Shown piece by piece: positions 51,380 through 59,837 of a stretch of DNA of 64,000 nt (position 1 is its first letter; the number at the start of each line of letters is the position of its first letter). Under the pieces are notes generated by a model. The model ran no database searches. It saw nothing but the letters and a program-made list of their open reading frames with translations, and was not told the origin of the DNA. This stretch comes from Glaciihabitans tibetensis (lineage in GTDB: Bacteria > Actinomycetota > Actinomycetes > Actinomycetales > Microbacteriaceae): assembly GCF_003003265.1 (NCBI RefSeq), contig NZ_PVTL01000004.1:1-64000 (forward strand), read 5' to 3'. Both the position numbers and the translations under genes were made by a program.

Positions 51380-52507
51380 TTACTGCTCCGTTATCTCGTC
51401 AAGGTCGAAGTCATTGGCGGCCTCAGTGAACTCGGCCGTAAAGAAGTCGTTCGCGTCGATCACCGCTGCCGCATCAACGGTGGCGGCCTTCTGCATGTAG
51501 GCGATCTGGCTAGTCCAGCGCTCTTCGGTCTGGATTCCCCAGGTGTAGTCCTCGTCCTGCTCCATCGCACCCATGCTCTCGAGTGTTGAGTCGAGCACGG
51601 CCAGGTCTCGTTCCATGGCGGCATCCTCGTCTGCTCCGGGCAGCGGTGCGCGTTCCGGGTACGCCTTCCAGAAGATCCGCACGGCACTCTCGGGGTACCG
51701 CTGCAGGTACACCGTCGAGCGGGCGATCGCCCGGGACACTGACTCGACCAGTTCGGGATCGTCCGTGATGGTGTCGTCCCGCGCCGCAAGGCCGATGCCG
51801 TCGAAGCCGGCACTCCATTCCGTGCCGTCGAGGATTCGGATGTCGTATCCGGCGGCCTCCCACGAGGTGAACAGACCCGGCCAGTACAGCACCGCATCGA
51901 CCTCGCCGGACTTGAGCGCCTCGGCGGGGGTCGAACCATAGCCGGTGACGATCGTGGTGATGTCGGAAAGGCCAAGACCATGCGGCTTGAGAGACTCGGT
52001 GAGGAACGCGTCATACATCGAGCTGGTGCCCTCGAGCCCGATGGTTTTGCCTGCAAGGTCGGCGGTCGACTCGATGTCCGAGTCGGCCAGGACGCCGAGG
52101 TAGATGTTGAGGTTCGGTATGTAGTTGTAGACCATCTTCGCGCCGATAGAAGCACCGCCGTTTGCCGAAACGAGCTGTTCCGGCCCCGACATCGCGAAGT
52201 CGGTCTGGTCGCCGAGCAGCGCCTGCGTTGCGCCGGTGGATGTCACGTCGAGCGTCATGTTGAGGCACTCTTCGTCGAAGTACCCGAGTTCGTCGGCCAA
52301 GATGCCGTAGGGAATGTACGAGACGTCGAGGTCAAACGTCGAGAGCAGGAGATGTGTGTCTGTTGTGGTTTCGCATTCGGCCGCCGTCACGGCGGCGGGG
52401 GTGGCCTCGGCAGCGCAACCGCTCAGCAGCAGGGCTCCGGTCGCCAGCAGTGCGGTACCGGCCCATCGGGCCTTCGAGGAATGGAGCCTTCGGAGTTCGC
52501 TGCGCAT
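51380..52507 (-). CDS. ABC substrate-binding lipoprotein (NMT1/SsuA-like)
   Basis: The 375-residue lipoprotein has lipobox LLLSGC (Cys31) and the NMT1/THI5-like periplasmic-binding fold. The fold shows YIPYGILADELGYFDEECLNMTLDVTSTGATQALL, then LGVLADSDIESTADLAGKTIGLEGTSSMYDAFL and AEALKSGEVDAVLYWPGLFTSWEAAG. Relatives bind sulfonates, nitrate, pyrimidines or aromatic compounds. As first gene of the operon it should set the specificity of the whole island. Confidence 0.92.
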   Translation of the reverse strand: MRSELRRLHSSKARWAGTALLATGALLLSGCAAEATPAAVTAAECETTTDTHLLLSTFDLDVSYIPYGILADELGYFDEECLNMTLDVTSTGATQALLGDQTDFAMSGPEQLVSANGGASIGAKMVYNYIPNLNIYLGVLADSDIESTADLAGKTIGLEGTSSMYDAFLTESLKPHGLGLSDITTIVTGYGSTPAEALKSGEVDAVLYWPGLFTSWEAAGYDIRILDGTEWSAGFDGIGLAARDDTITDDPELVESVSRAIARSTVYLQRYPESAVRIFWKAYPERAPLPGADEDAAMERDLAVLDSTLESMGAMEQDEDYTWGIQTEERWTSQIAYMQKAATVDAAAVIDANDFFTAEFTEAANDFDLDEITEQ

Positions 52508-52705
52508 GGTGGGCCTCTCGCCGTAATTAGGTCGGGTGCTGTGGTGGTCCAGCTCGGTGTGTGGGACAACCGTACGAACCCAATGTGCGCGTTGTGATTA
52601 CGCAGCGGAGTCCGTGGAGTTACGCCGTGTGTGCCCCAGCCCGCAGCCGCAGATTCCGGGGATTGCGCATCTAATCAGCCGTTTCCGACCGCTCTCTTCG
52701 GGGTG

Positions 52706-53500
52706 TTACGCCGTCTTCCAGGCGTGCTTCAGAGTGGCAACGTTCGCGGTCACCGCGGCCTTCCGGCTGTCGAAGTGGGCAATGTGCAGCTCGGCCGGGT
52801 TCATATTGAGGTCGCAGTACAGGGTCTCCCGCACGAGCAACGCGTAACCCGTGGGCACACCCAGAAGTTCCGCGGTGCGCTCGTCAGCGCTCGTCGCTTC
52901 GACCGTGACGCTGATATCGCCGGGCGGTTCGTTATGGATTCGCCGGTACCAACTGATGTGGGACGGCGAAAGCACGGGCTCAGCCGCCTCAAGAAGCGGA
53001 GCGGGTTTTAAACCGTATCGGGAGAAGATGCCCACAACGATTCCGTCGGTTCGAATCAGAAACTCCGACATCCGCAGCGTGGTGCCACTCTCGCCAAACC
53101 GGCTACGCAGAAATGCGTTGGTCGACACATCGCGAGTCTCAAGCAGAGTGAGAGCGGCGGTCGCGCCGATGACCGCCTCGATGCATTCGAAGATCGGAAA
53201 CTCGTTGATACCAGAAACAACAACGGTTCCCACTCCGGGCTGGCGCATAACGAGGCCGTCCAGTGCGAGGTTCTGCAGGGCCAGCCGAACAGCGTTGCGG
53301 CTTGAGAGAAGCTCGCGCGCGAGCACGCCCTCGTCGAGCTTGGAGCGGGCCGGCAACTCGCCGGAACGGATCGCGGCACGAAGCAGCGCATACACGCGGC
53401 GCGGTGATTTCTGCATGGTGTGGCCGCGCCGCAGGCGCTCACCGAGACGGGCCGCGGCGAGGGTGCTTGGGGAAATTTCAGGCCGCGGGTCGAGGCTCAT
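52706..53500 (-). CDS. GntR-family regulator with UTRA ligand domain
   Basis: The 264-residue protein has a GntR winged helix at about 30-95 (SPRRVYALLRAAIRSGELPARSKLDEGVLARELLSSRNAVRLALQNLALDGLV). A UTRA-type effector domain follows (TTLRMSEFLIRTDGIVVGIFSRY, then ELLGVPTGYALLVRETLYCDLNMNPAELHIAHFDS). It lies 198 bp upstream of the ABC operon in the same direction and is divergent from the flavin reductase. It is the likely regulator of the island. Start codons at 53500 and 53419 are both possible; neither has a good ribosome site. Confidence 0.88.
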   Translation of the reverse strand: MSLDPRPEISPSTLAAARLGERLRRGHTMQKSPRRVYALLRAAIRSGELPARSKLDEGVLARELLSSRNAVRLALQNLALDGLVMRQPGVGTVVVSGINEFPIFECIEAVIGATAALTLLETRDVSTNAFLRSRFGESGTTLRMSEFLIRTDGIVVGIFSRYGLKPAPLLEAAEPVLSPSHISWYRRIHNEPPGDISVTVEATSADERTAELLGVPTGYALLVRETLYCDLNMNPAELHIAHFDSRKAAVTANVATLKHAWKTA

Positions 53501-53551
53501 GCGGTGCGCTGCGCAACAGGTGTCTGGGAGATCATGGCTTTACGGTAGCCA

Positions 53552-53590
53552 GTCACAAACACGATCTCGTTTCGGTCATGTGACGATCTC
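53552..53590. promoter_or_regulatory. Candidate GntR-region operator
   Basis: GTCAC (53552-53556) faces GTGAC (53580-53584), and ACGATCTC is repeated directly (53561-53568 and 53583-53590). The sites lie in the 286-bp gap between the divergent GntR and flavin-reductase genes. I see no gene in that gap. Confidence 0.35.
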
Positions 53591-53785
53591 CGGCGGTTTT
53601 ATCAGGAATTCCGGGCAAGTTTGTGGCGCAACGCCGATCGGCAGATCAGGACGGTGTCAAAGAAATGTCCTCCGACCTGCATTTATGGCGTTTCAGCGGA
53701 ATCGACTTGAAAGGCACGGACGGCGCAATAGAGCCTTAATCCATTTGCCATCGGCAGGTAACAGCGTTGCTGTTTGCTGTTGACC

Positions 53786-54298
53786 ATGCAAAACCTCACC
53801 ATGACCGACCAAAAGGCCATCGAAACAGCGTTCGCCGGCTTTCCGTCGGGTGTCGCCGCGTTGACGGCGCTTGTCGACGGAGTGCCCACCGGGTTAGTCG
53901 CGACGTCATTCACCGTGGGAATCTCCTTCGATCCACCACTGGTGCTGTTTTCTGTGCGCAACAGTTCCACCACCTGGCCGGTGCTGCGCCGGGCGGTCCG
54001 CATCGGTGTGTCTGTTCTTGGGTCCGAGCACGAAGCGGCGTGTATGCAGCTGGCCTCCCGCGACCGGGATCGTTTTGCCGGACTGGCCACCGAGACCACG
54101 GCGGACGGCGCAATCTTCTTGCATGACTCGGTGATGTGGCTCGACTGCCACATCAGCGTCGAAATTCCCGCGGGCGACCATAGTGTGATTGTGCTCGCCG
54201 TGCAGAGCGTCAAACACGCGGCTGGTGTGGAACCTCTGATCTACCACAGTCGGACGTTCCGCAAACTCGTCACCGAAGCCGCCGACCTGGCGGCATAG
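53786..54298 (+). CDS. Flavin reductase (HpaC/NtaB-like)
   Basis: From ATG 53786 (TTG 53774 and ATG 53801 are alternatives) the protein is 170 residues. It matches the flavin reductase-like domain: AFAGFPSGVAALTALVDGVPTGLVATSFTVGISFDPPLVLFSV, then RIGVSVLGSEHEAACMQLASRDRDRFAGL and the final LIYHSRTFRKL. Such enzymes reduce FMN with NAD(P)H for LLM monooxygenases. It stands at the far side of the GntR gene from the monooxygenase, making the island self-sufficient for the two-component reaction. Confidence 0.92.
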   Translation: MQNLTMTDQKAIETAFAGFPSGVAALTALVDGVPTGLVATSFTVGISFDPPLVLFSVRNSSTTWPVLRRAVRIGVSVLGSEHEAACMQLASRDRDRFAGLATETTADGAIFLHDSVMWLDCHISVEIPAGDHSVIVLAVQSVKHAAGVEPLIYHSRTFRKLVTEAADLAA

Positions 54299-54311
54299 CC
54301 AGCTTGGACCG

Positions 54312-54423
54312 CAACGCGGTCGGCGCCGTGGTCGGCATGACTATCCACGTCTTCGACCCCGCAGATGACGCGGTCGCCCTGTCTTCGGTATGGCAGGACT
54401 GGCTCGACGGGCTCTACGCCTGA
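54312..54423 (+). pseudogene. 3' remnant of an SRPBCC-type gene
   Basis: The 37 codons from CGC 54312 to TGA 54421-54423 encode a sequence ending WLDGLYA that matches the C-terminus of the SRPBCC protein at 40772-41506 almost residue for residue (FDPADDAVALSSVWQDW against FDPADDAVAVSSVWQKW). The DNA is similar, with scattered, mostly silent changes. Homology begins abruptly at 54312 and there is no start codon or upstream part. It is therefore a 5'-deleted gene, lying between flavin reductase and the AraC gene. Confidence 0.88.
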
Positions 54424-54426
54424 AGC

Positions 54427-55293
54427 TCAGGCGCGCTCCACAGGAAGCCACAACTCTGAGGTAGCCGTGCTGAAGTCGGGGGTGCGTTCCAGAATGCACA
54501 CGATCGACGGGCCCGGCCTCAACCTCCAAGGATTAGAAGGAAACCAGTCAGTCGCCGTCGTGGCCCAGGTCGACTGCAGAGTAGCTGGATAGGACCCGGC
54601 TGCACGGAACACAGCCCAGGCGCCGGCGGGCACGTCTATCGCGTCGAGATCCGCCGGCACCGCTGTTGCCGCGTCTACGGCGACACCATGAAGGTAGGTC
54701 AGCTGACTACCTTCGGTGTAGTCGGGGTCCACGTCGGCGCTCACCTGGAGAAGTCCAGCGGGCTCGGTGTTACTCAGCGATTTGAGGCGGACATGCTCCG
54801 AATCGGGAAGCGAGGCGATGTGCGTCTGGATGTGCGGGTTGGCTCCCTGGTGGATAAGCGGTACGCGAGCCGCGTGTCCTAAGAGCCGAAAGGCGGGTCG
54901 ATCTGCAATGCGAGTGTCCATCGTGAAATTCCCTTCTATCGTCAGGCGGAACGTGATCTGCGGTTGCGAACGCAGGGGGCCTCCGTCTCGGCGCACAACA
55001 GCAGCACCGACGCCGTGCACAGCCACGAACGCACGATTGAATGCTTCGGTCGAGCCATAGCCAAAACGCACCGCAGTTTCCAAAAGGGAGCCATCACCGA
55101 GCACATCTGCTGCTGCGACGGTCATGCGCCGCCGCCGGATGTATTCAGACAGGGGGATGCCCGCAAGTGACGAGAACATCCGGCGAACGTGATACTCGGT
55201 GGTACCGAGATCGCCGGTGAGGTCGGCCAGGTTGATCTCGTCAGTGAGGTGCTCCTCGACGAAATTCACAACCTGGTTCAGAACTGCGATCAC
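54427..55293 (-). CDS. AraC-family regulator with GyrI-like effector domain
   Basis: The 288-residue protein has an N-terminal AraC-type double helix-turn-helix (NFVEEHLTDEINLADLTGDLGTTEYHVRRMFSSLAGIPLSEYIRRRR, then AVRFGYGSTEAFNRAFVAVHG). A GyrI/AraC-E-bind domain follows from about residue 120 (TRIADRPAFRLLGHAARVPLIHQG). This is the SoxS/Rob-like or DNA-alkylation-response type of ligand-responsive activator. The target is unknown. Its stop lies 3 bp past the SRPBCC remnant, which may once have been a convergent neighbour. Confidence 0.9.
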   Translation of the reverse strand: MIAVLNQVVNFVEEHLTDEINLADLTGDLGTTEYHVRRMFSSLAGIPLSEYIRRRRMTVAAADVLGDGSLLETAVRFGYGSTEAFNRAFVAVHGVGAAVVRRDGGPLRSQPQITFRLTIEGNFTMDTRIADRPAFRLLGHAARVPLIHQGANPHIQTHIASLPDSEHVRLKSLSNTEPAGLLQVSADVDPDYTEGSQLTYLHGVAVDAATAVPADLDAIDVPAGAWAVFRAAGSYPATLQSTWATTATDWFPSNPWRLRPGPSIVCILERTPDFSTATSELWLPVERA

Positions 55294-55483
55294 GGTTCCC
55301 TTTCCGTATCAAGCCTGCGCATCGGGCCACTGCTACACCCGACTATCGCGGTTCGATTCGATCGCTCTACCTTTCAGGGTTCAGCAATGCTCGCACGCGA
55401 GTCCGCTCCCGGTCGCGATTGTATTCGGACATCGCGCATACCGCGCGTCTTGGTCGACTCGAGCGAAGAACTAAAGTCAACGT

Positions 55484-56189
55484 GTGAATCGCACCGACCG
55501 GCTCTACGCACTAGTGGAAGAACTGCGGGCTGTAGCGCCCCGTCCGCGAAGCGCCCGCTGGCTCGCCGGGAAGTTCGAGGTCAGCTCGCGGACGATCGAG
55601 CGGGACCTGTCGTCGTTGCAGCTCAGCGGGGTCCCTATCTGGGCGGAACCCGGGCGCACGGGAGGCTACTGCCTCGATCCGACGCACACCCTGGCACCCC
55701 TCAACTTCACCGTCGACGAGGCACTCGCCGTGATGATCGCTCTTGGCACCCTGGGCACCAGCCCGTTCCACGATGCGGCGGCCTCGGCGCTCCGCAAGGT
55801 CGTCGCCGTCACGGATGAGCGCAGCCTGAGAGACAGCGGACCTGGCTGCCCGCATCCACCTCCTCGGGGAGCACAAGCCGAACGGCGCACCGCCCGAGCT
55901 GGGCGACGCGCTGCGAACCGGACATGTTCTGCAGATCGCCTACGTCGACCGGCACGGGTCCGCGACCTTGCGGGACGTGGAACCCATGGGCTTTGTCGGT
56001 AAGGGCAGCGACTGGTACCTGATCGCCTGGTGTCGCCTTCGCGACGGCCTCCGCGCTTTCCGGGGCGACCGCATCACCGAGGCGAACCCCCTCAGCGAGC
56101 GGGCCGCACGACGCCCGCTCCGCGCGGAAGACCTCGGCATCGTCCACGGGGAACTGCGCATCGTCGCCCCGGCCGAAGAACCGACGTAA
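55484..56189 (+). pseudogene. Frameshifted YafY/WYL-family regulator
   Basis: Frame 1 (from GTG 55484) encodes an intact DeoR-like HTH (RLYALVEELRAVAPRPRSARWLAGKFEVSSRTIERDLSSLQ) and the linker LNFTVDEALAVMIALGTLG, then loses sense after SLRD near 55835. The +1 frame carries on with ARIHLLGEHKP, ALRTGHVLQIAYVDRHG and the WYL-type core DWYLIAWCRLRDGLRAFRGDRI to TGA 56187-56189. One extra base in GAGAGA (about 55829-55835) would explain the shift: removing one A restores a continuous protein of about 235 residues, normal for the family. It precedes a VOC-family gene, a common partner. Confidence 0.88.
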
Positions 56190-56265
56190 ACACCGACAGG
56201 ACGTTGTCGCGAAGCCCATACAGGATGAGGAGTCGGGCCGGACGGCCCGGCTGAAATGGAGCATC

Positions 56266-56640
56266 ATGGACCTCGCATCAATCCGCATCATCACCCACGA
56301 CGTCGACCGGCTCGCCCGCTTCTACGAGACCGTCACCGGAACAGTCGCGACACGACCCGCCCCTGTCTTTGCCGAGATCCGAACGACCTCGGGAACCCTC
56401 GCGGTCGCGAGCACGGCAACCGTCGCGATGCTCGGCGACCAGGCACCGAAGCCGGCCAGCAACAACACGATCGTCATCGAATTTCTCGTAACAGATGTCG
56501 ATGCCGAGTTCGCCCGACTGGAGAACGAGCTCGACGACATCGTGCTCGAACCCACCACAATGCCCTGGGGCAACAGGTCCACGCTATTCCGCGATCCCGA
56601 CGGCAACCTCGTCAACCTCTTCTCCCGGCCGAGCCTCTAG
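56266..56640 (+). CDS. VOC-family (glyoxalase/bleomycin-resistance fold) protein
   Basis: The 124-residue protein starts LASIRIITHDVDRLARFYETVTG, the first VOC module. It ends with the metal-site strand TMPWGNRSTLFRDPDGNLVNLFSRP. The ligand pattern (His9-like position and final Glu) is not fully conserved, so catalysis is unsure. GGAG precedes the ATG. It lies 76 bp after the broken WYL regulator, which probably controlled it. Confidence 0.88.
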   Translation: MDLASIRIITHDVDRLARFYETVTGTVATRPAPVFAEIRTTSGTLAVASTATVAMLGDQAPKPASNNTIVIEFLVTDVDAEFARLENELDDIVLEPTTMPWGNRSTLFRDPDGNLVNLFSRPSL

Positions 56641-56714
56641 AGCGCCTGGCGACCCCGCGGAATACCGGTCGCTGCGCCGCTGACGCCAGCGCCGGCACGG
56701 GCCGTCGACGCGTT

Positions 56715-57368
56715 TCAGTCCCGGTTGATCTCCAGCCCTGGCCGGCGAGTGTACTTGTCCCGCAGGAAGGTGCCGTGGGCTTCGACCGACCGCAGGTCGG
56801 TCGAATACAGGGTCTTCTGGATGCGCAGGGCCTCCGCGTCGAGGATGCGCACCTGTTCGCCGAGTGCGTCCCAGGCCCGTACCTGCTCTGGCAACCAGGT
56901 TTTACGGAATTTGTGGCCCGGGAGGTTTCGATAGGCCTCCATAAGACCGGGAATGTAGTCGGTGATCATCGCCTCGACGGTGAACCTGTCGTCGATCGTC
57001 GTCATCAGCTGTGCCCATTTGGAGAGGATGTCATCGACCTTGGCGATGACCTCGGCCATCTCGGTCGAAACGCGGCGACCGAGGTGCCGCCGAAGGGAGG
57101 CAACCTGACGTCGGTCCTTCGCCAGCTCTTTGTACACGGCGACGCGATACTTGTCGGTGCGCGGATCGCCCTCGATCGCGCGCACGGTGCGCCGCGACGA
57201 GATGATTTCGAATCGGCTGGTGCGCGCCGTGCGACCGCCGACGATGTAGCCGCCGACCAGCAGGATCGACCAGCCGCCCCAGGGCCCGAACAGGGCGTCC
57301 CCCGCGACGGCCACGGCCCCAACGGCCGCGAGTCCGAGGGCCGAGAGGATCGTGCGGGTGCGAGACAT
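56715..57368 (-). CDS. Hypothetical protein with two N-terminal membrane helices
   Basis: The 217-residue protein has two hydrophobic stretches at about residues 8-45 (GLAAVGAVAVAGDALFGPWGGWSILLVGGYIVGG) and then a long helical cytoplasmic region (KDRRQVASLRRHLGRRVSTEMAEVIAKVDDIL). The family is not recognised. Codon use is ordinary. It lies just downstream of the ComEA-like remnant on the same strand. Confidence 0.72.
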   Translation of the reverse strand: MSRTRTILSALGLAAVGAVAVAGDALFGPWGGWSILLVGGYIVGGRTARTSRFEIISSRRTVRAIEGDPRTDKYRVAVYKELAKDRRQVASLRRHLGRRVSTEMAEVIAKVDDILSKWAQLMTTIDDRFTVEAMITDYIPGLMEAYRNLPGHKFRKTWLPEQVRAWDALGEQVRILDAEALRIQKTLYSTDLRSVEAHGTFLRDKYTRRPGLEINRD

Positions 57369-57476
57369 GTCGGTGCGCCAATCCTTGTGGGTCGTGGCTG
57401 CGTCTTGTTTCCCTTATTCTCTCATCGCAGCCTGGGAACGGCGACTCGGGCCGCCCGACACAGGCCGACAGGGCGT

Positions 57477-57602
57477 TCAAACCGTGATCAGGTCCTGGAG
57501 CGCGGCGAAGGTCTTGTCGCCGATTCCGGTGATCTTGCGGAGATCCTCGATGCTGTTGAACCGGCCCTGAGCCTCCCGGTAGGCCGGGATGCGTTGGGCC
57601 AT
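57477..57602 (-). pseudogene. ComEA-type helix-hairpin-helix remnant (41 codons)
   Basis: ATG 57602 to TGA 57477-57479 encodes 41 residues. They run AQRIPAYREAQGRF, then SIEDLRKITGIGDKTF and AALQDLITV, the second half of a ComEA C-terminal helix-hairpin-helix DNA-binding module. The first hairpin (NTA...LPGVGPALA) and the membrane part are missing, and an in-frame TAG lies two codons upstream of the ATG. It is probably the tail of a lost competence/DNA-binding gene; expression as a mini-protein cannot be excluded. The gap 57606-57765 holds a 66-codon minus-strand frame with no recognisable protein. Confidence 0.8.
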
Positions 57603-57765
57603 GCTCTACCGGTCACTCCCCCGCGCGATCGTCACGACCGTGAGACCTTTGCCGCTCTTTGGCGGTGTTCTGTTGCCGACAAGGGGCGCGTTTGGCCAGT
57701 CAAGAGACCAACCCTGCTTGTAAAGATTCCCGAACAATCGGCTGTATTCCGAAAGACGGCTGGGG

Positions 57766-58623
57766 TTACCGGTCGGCTGGGATCTGGGAGTGGACAGCGC
57801 GGACACGGAGAAAGTCGAGTTTCGCCGCGTCGGGACTGCTCTCCGTTGCGGAATAGACGACGAGTTTGATGTCGGAGTCGGGGACGGTAACTACGTCACA
57901 GTCCAGGGTGACGTCTCCAACGAGGGGGCTATGCACGGTTTTCACCATTGATTGGTGTGCGGCCGCGCGGCCTTCATTCCAGAGTGCTGCGAAGCGAGGG
58001 CTTTGCTCCCTGACCTGGGCGATGAACGTCTGGAAGTGCGTGTCGCCGGTGAGGATTGCTGCGCTGCGGCGGAGGTCGGCAACGAGGGCCCGTTCGAAGA
58101 TGTCGGGGCCGCCGTGGGCGGTGGCGATGTCGGCGATGCTGTTCTCCACGAACGTCTGCACGATGAGGTTCTGGGACGGGTCGCTCAGCACAGACGGGGC
58201 ACCGAAAAGGGCCCGCCAGAGCGGGGTGGAGTGCAGCAGAGTCCAGTCCGCAGCGAACACCGCGAGCGGGAGGTCGGACATTCGGGCGAGCATCCTCTGT
58301 ACTCCCGACGGAATGTGGTGTGAGACGGTCCCTGCCCCGGGTGGCGCCAAACCTGCGGCACGGTAGAACATCTCGGTCTCGGTGCGGTCAAGCTGGAGGG
58401 CTCTGGCGAGGGCTGTCACGATCTGGGCTGACGGTGTGCGAGAGCGCCCTTGTTCGAGTCGCATCACGTAGTCGACGCTGACACCGGCGAGCTGAGCAAG
58501 TTCTTCCCGGCGGAGCCCCGCTGTCCGCCGCCGCCCGTAGGACTCCATCCCGACGTCCGCCGGAAGCAAGCGACCCCGCCAGGCGCGCAACAGGCCGGCG
58601 AGTGTATCGGCGTCGGATGGCAT
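57766..58623 (-). CDS. XRE-family regulator with MmyB-like ligand-binding domain
   Basis: From MPSDADTLAG (ATG 58623) the protein is 285 residues. The XRE helix-turn-helix lies at about 10-85 and carries the typical block GRRRTAGLRREELAQLAGVSVDYVMRLEQGRSRTPS. The MmyB-like domain follows (LPLAVFAADWTLLHSTPLWRALFG, then LRVRAVHSQIP). This group in actinobacteria often controls a neighbouring oxidoreductase. Here the divergent monooxygenase/SDR pair is the probable target. Confidence 0.92.
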   Translation of the reverse strand: MPSDADTLAGLLRAWRGRLLPADVGMESYGRRRTAGLRREELAQLAGVSVDYVMRLEQGRSRTPSAQIVTALARALQLDRTETEMFYRAAGLAPPGAGTVSHHIPSGVQRMLARMSDLPLAVFAADWTLLHSTPLWRALFGAPSVLSDPSQNLIVQTFVENSIADIATAHGGPDIFERALVADLRRSAAILTGDTHFQTFIAQVREQSPRFAALWNEGRAAAHQSMVKTVHSPLVGDVTLDCDVVTVPDSDIKLVVYSATESSPDAAKLDFLRVRAVHSQIPADR

Positions 58624-58786
58624 GCCCCTATTCTCCGCCACCCGGCAAATCTCAGCCTAGGAACACCTTTCCCATGCTGATGCCCGAGTCGGGGCGCCCC
58701 CATCGGTGGGTAGCACGATCCTTCTCTGGCTAGCCCGTCTGTCGACGCGCAGGCTGATACCCACAACCAACACAGGAGGAACACGC

Positions 58787-59110
58787 ATGACTGCAACACC
58801 GAACGGATACGTCACCGTCATCTGGGAAACCAAAGCGAAGCCCGGGAAAGAAGCCAACCTCATGGCGTTCATCACCGCCGCCGTCACCCCGTCCCGAAAT
58901 GACGCCGGAAACATCGACTACGAGGCCCACGAGGTTGACGGCCAGCCCGGCGCCTTCGTAATTTACGAGCGCTGGGAAACCCGAGAGCACCTCGACGCCC
59001 ACTTGAGTGCACCACGCATGCAGGACCTCGTCCCGCAGATGCTCGACCTCATCGATGGATCCATCGAGGACGGCATCACACTCCTCCGCCCCTTTCGCCC
59101 CACGCACTGA
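58787..59110 (+). CDS. Antibiotic-biosynthesis-monooxygenase (ABM)-domain protein
   Basis: The 107-residue protein starts at ATG 58787 with AGGAGGA upstream. It is a ferredoxin-like dimeric alpha/beta-barrel (GYVTVIWETKAKPGKEANLMAFI, then DYEAHEVDGQPGAFVIYERWETREHLDAHLSAPRMQDLV). Family members include quinol monooxygenase YgiN and small polyketide-tailoring enzymes. It is co-transcribed with the SDR gene 21 bp downstream and divergent from the XRE regulator. Confidence 0.9.
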   Translation: MTATPNGYVTVIWETKAKPGKEANLMAFITAAVTPSRNDAGNIDYEAHEVDGQPGAFVIYERWETREHLDAHLSAPRMQDLVPQMLDLIDGSIEDGITLLRPFRPTH

Positions 59111-59131
59111 CACCAGAACAAGGAACAAGTC

Positions 59132-59824
59132 ATGACCGTTACCCTCATCACCGGCGGCAACAAAGGCATCGGCTATGAAACCGCACGCCGCCTCATCGCA
59201 GAAGGACAGACCGTGTGGATCGGCGCCCGCGACCCCGAACGCGGCCGCCAGGCCGCCGCGACGCTCGGCGCATCGTTCGTGCAGCTTGACGTCACCAGCG
59301 ATACCTCCGTCGCAGCGGCAGTCGACACCATTCGGGACCGGGCCGGCCGCCTCGACATCCTCATCAACAATGCCGGGATCCTTGGCGACGTCACCTCACC
59401 TGAAGACATGACAGTCGACCAGCTCCGCACCGTTTACGAGACGAACGTGTTCGGAGTCGTGCGCGTCACCAACGCCTTCCTGCCCATCCTCCGACAAGCG
59501 GCGACGCCGTCGGTCATCAACGTCACCAGCGGACTGGGATCATTCACCATGATTCACGACCCCGAGCGGGTCGAGTCGAAGTACCCGCTCGCTGCCTATG
59601 GGTCCTCGAAAACGGCGGTAACGATGTTGACCATGCAGTACGCCAAGACCGCCCCCGACGTGCGGTTCAACGCCGTTGACCCCGGCCAGACCGCAACCGA
59701 GTTCACCGGCAACCTAGGGCATAGCGTCGAAGACGGAGCAGCTGCGGCCGTCCACATCGCGACCCTCGGCCCCGATACTCCGACCGGAACGGTGACCGAC
59801 CGCGAGGGGGTGCTGCCCTGGTAG
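59132..59824 (+). CDS. Short-chain dehydrogenase/reductase
   Basis: The 230-residue protein has the SDR cofactor loop TGGNKGIG (7-14), the structural NNAG motif, the catalytic Ser in NVTSGLG and Tyr-Lys in AAYGSSKTAV. An acidic-to-Arg change after strand 2 (GARDPER) suggests NADP(H) preference. It is the second gene of a pair with the ABM protein; the substrate is unknown. AAGGAACAAG precedes the ATG. Confidence 0.93.
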   Translation: MTVTLITGGNKGIGYETARRLIAEGQTVWIGARDPERGRQAAATLGASFVQLDVTSDTSVAAAVDTIRDRAGRLDILINNAGILGDVTSPEDMTVDQLRTVYETNVFGVVRVTNAFLPILRQAATPSVINVTSGLGSFTMIHDPERVESKYPLAAYGSSKTAVTMLTMQYAKTAPDVRFNAVDPGQTATEFTGNLGHSVEDGAAAAVHIATLGPDTPTGTVTDREGVLPW

Positions 59825-59837
59825 CGACTTCGATACC

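Noticed and set aside
57606..57806. 66-codon minus-strand frame between the ComEA remnant and the XRE gene
   Set aside because: It shows no recognisable fold and ends two codons before the remnant; probably chance.
56256..57869. 537-codon plus-strand open frame
   Set aside because: It crosses the VOC gene in another frame, the antisense of the membrane-protein gene and the ComEA remnant; no domain.
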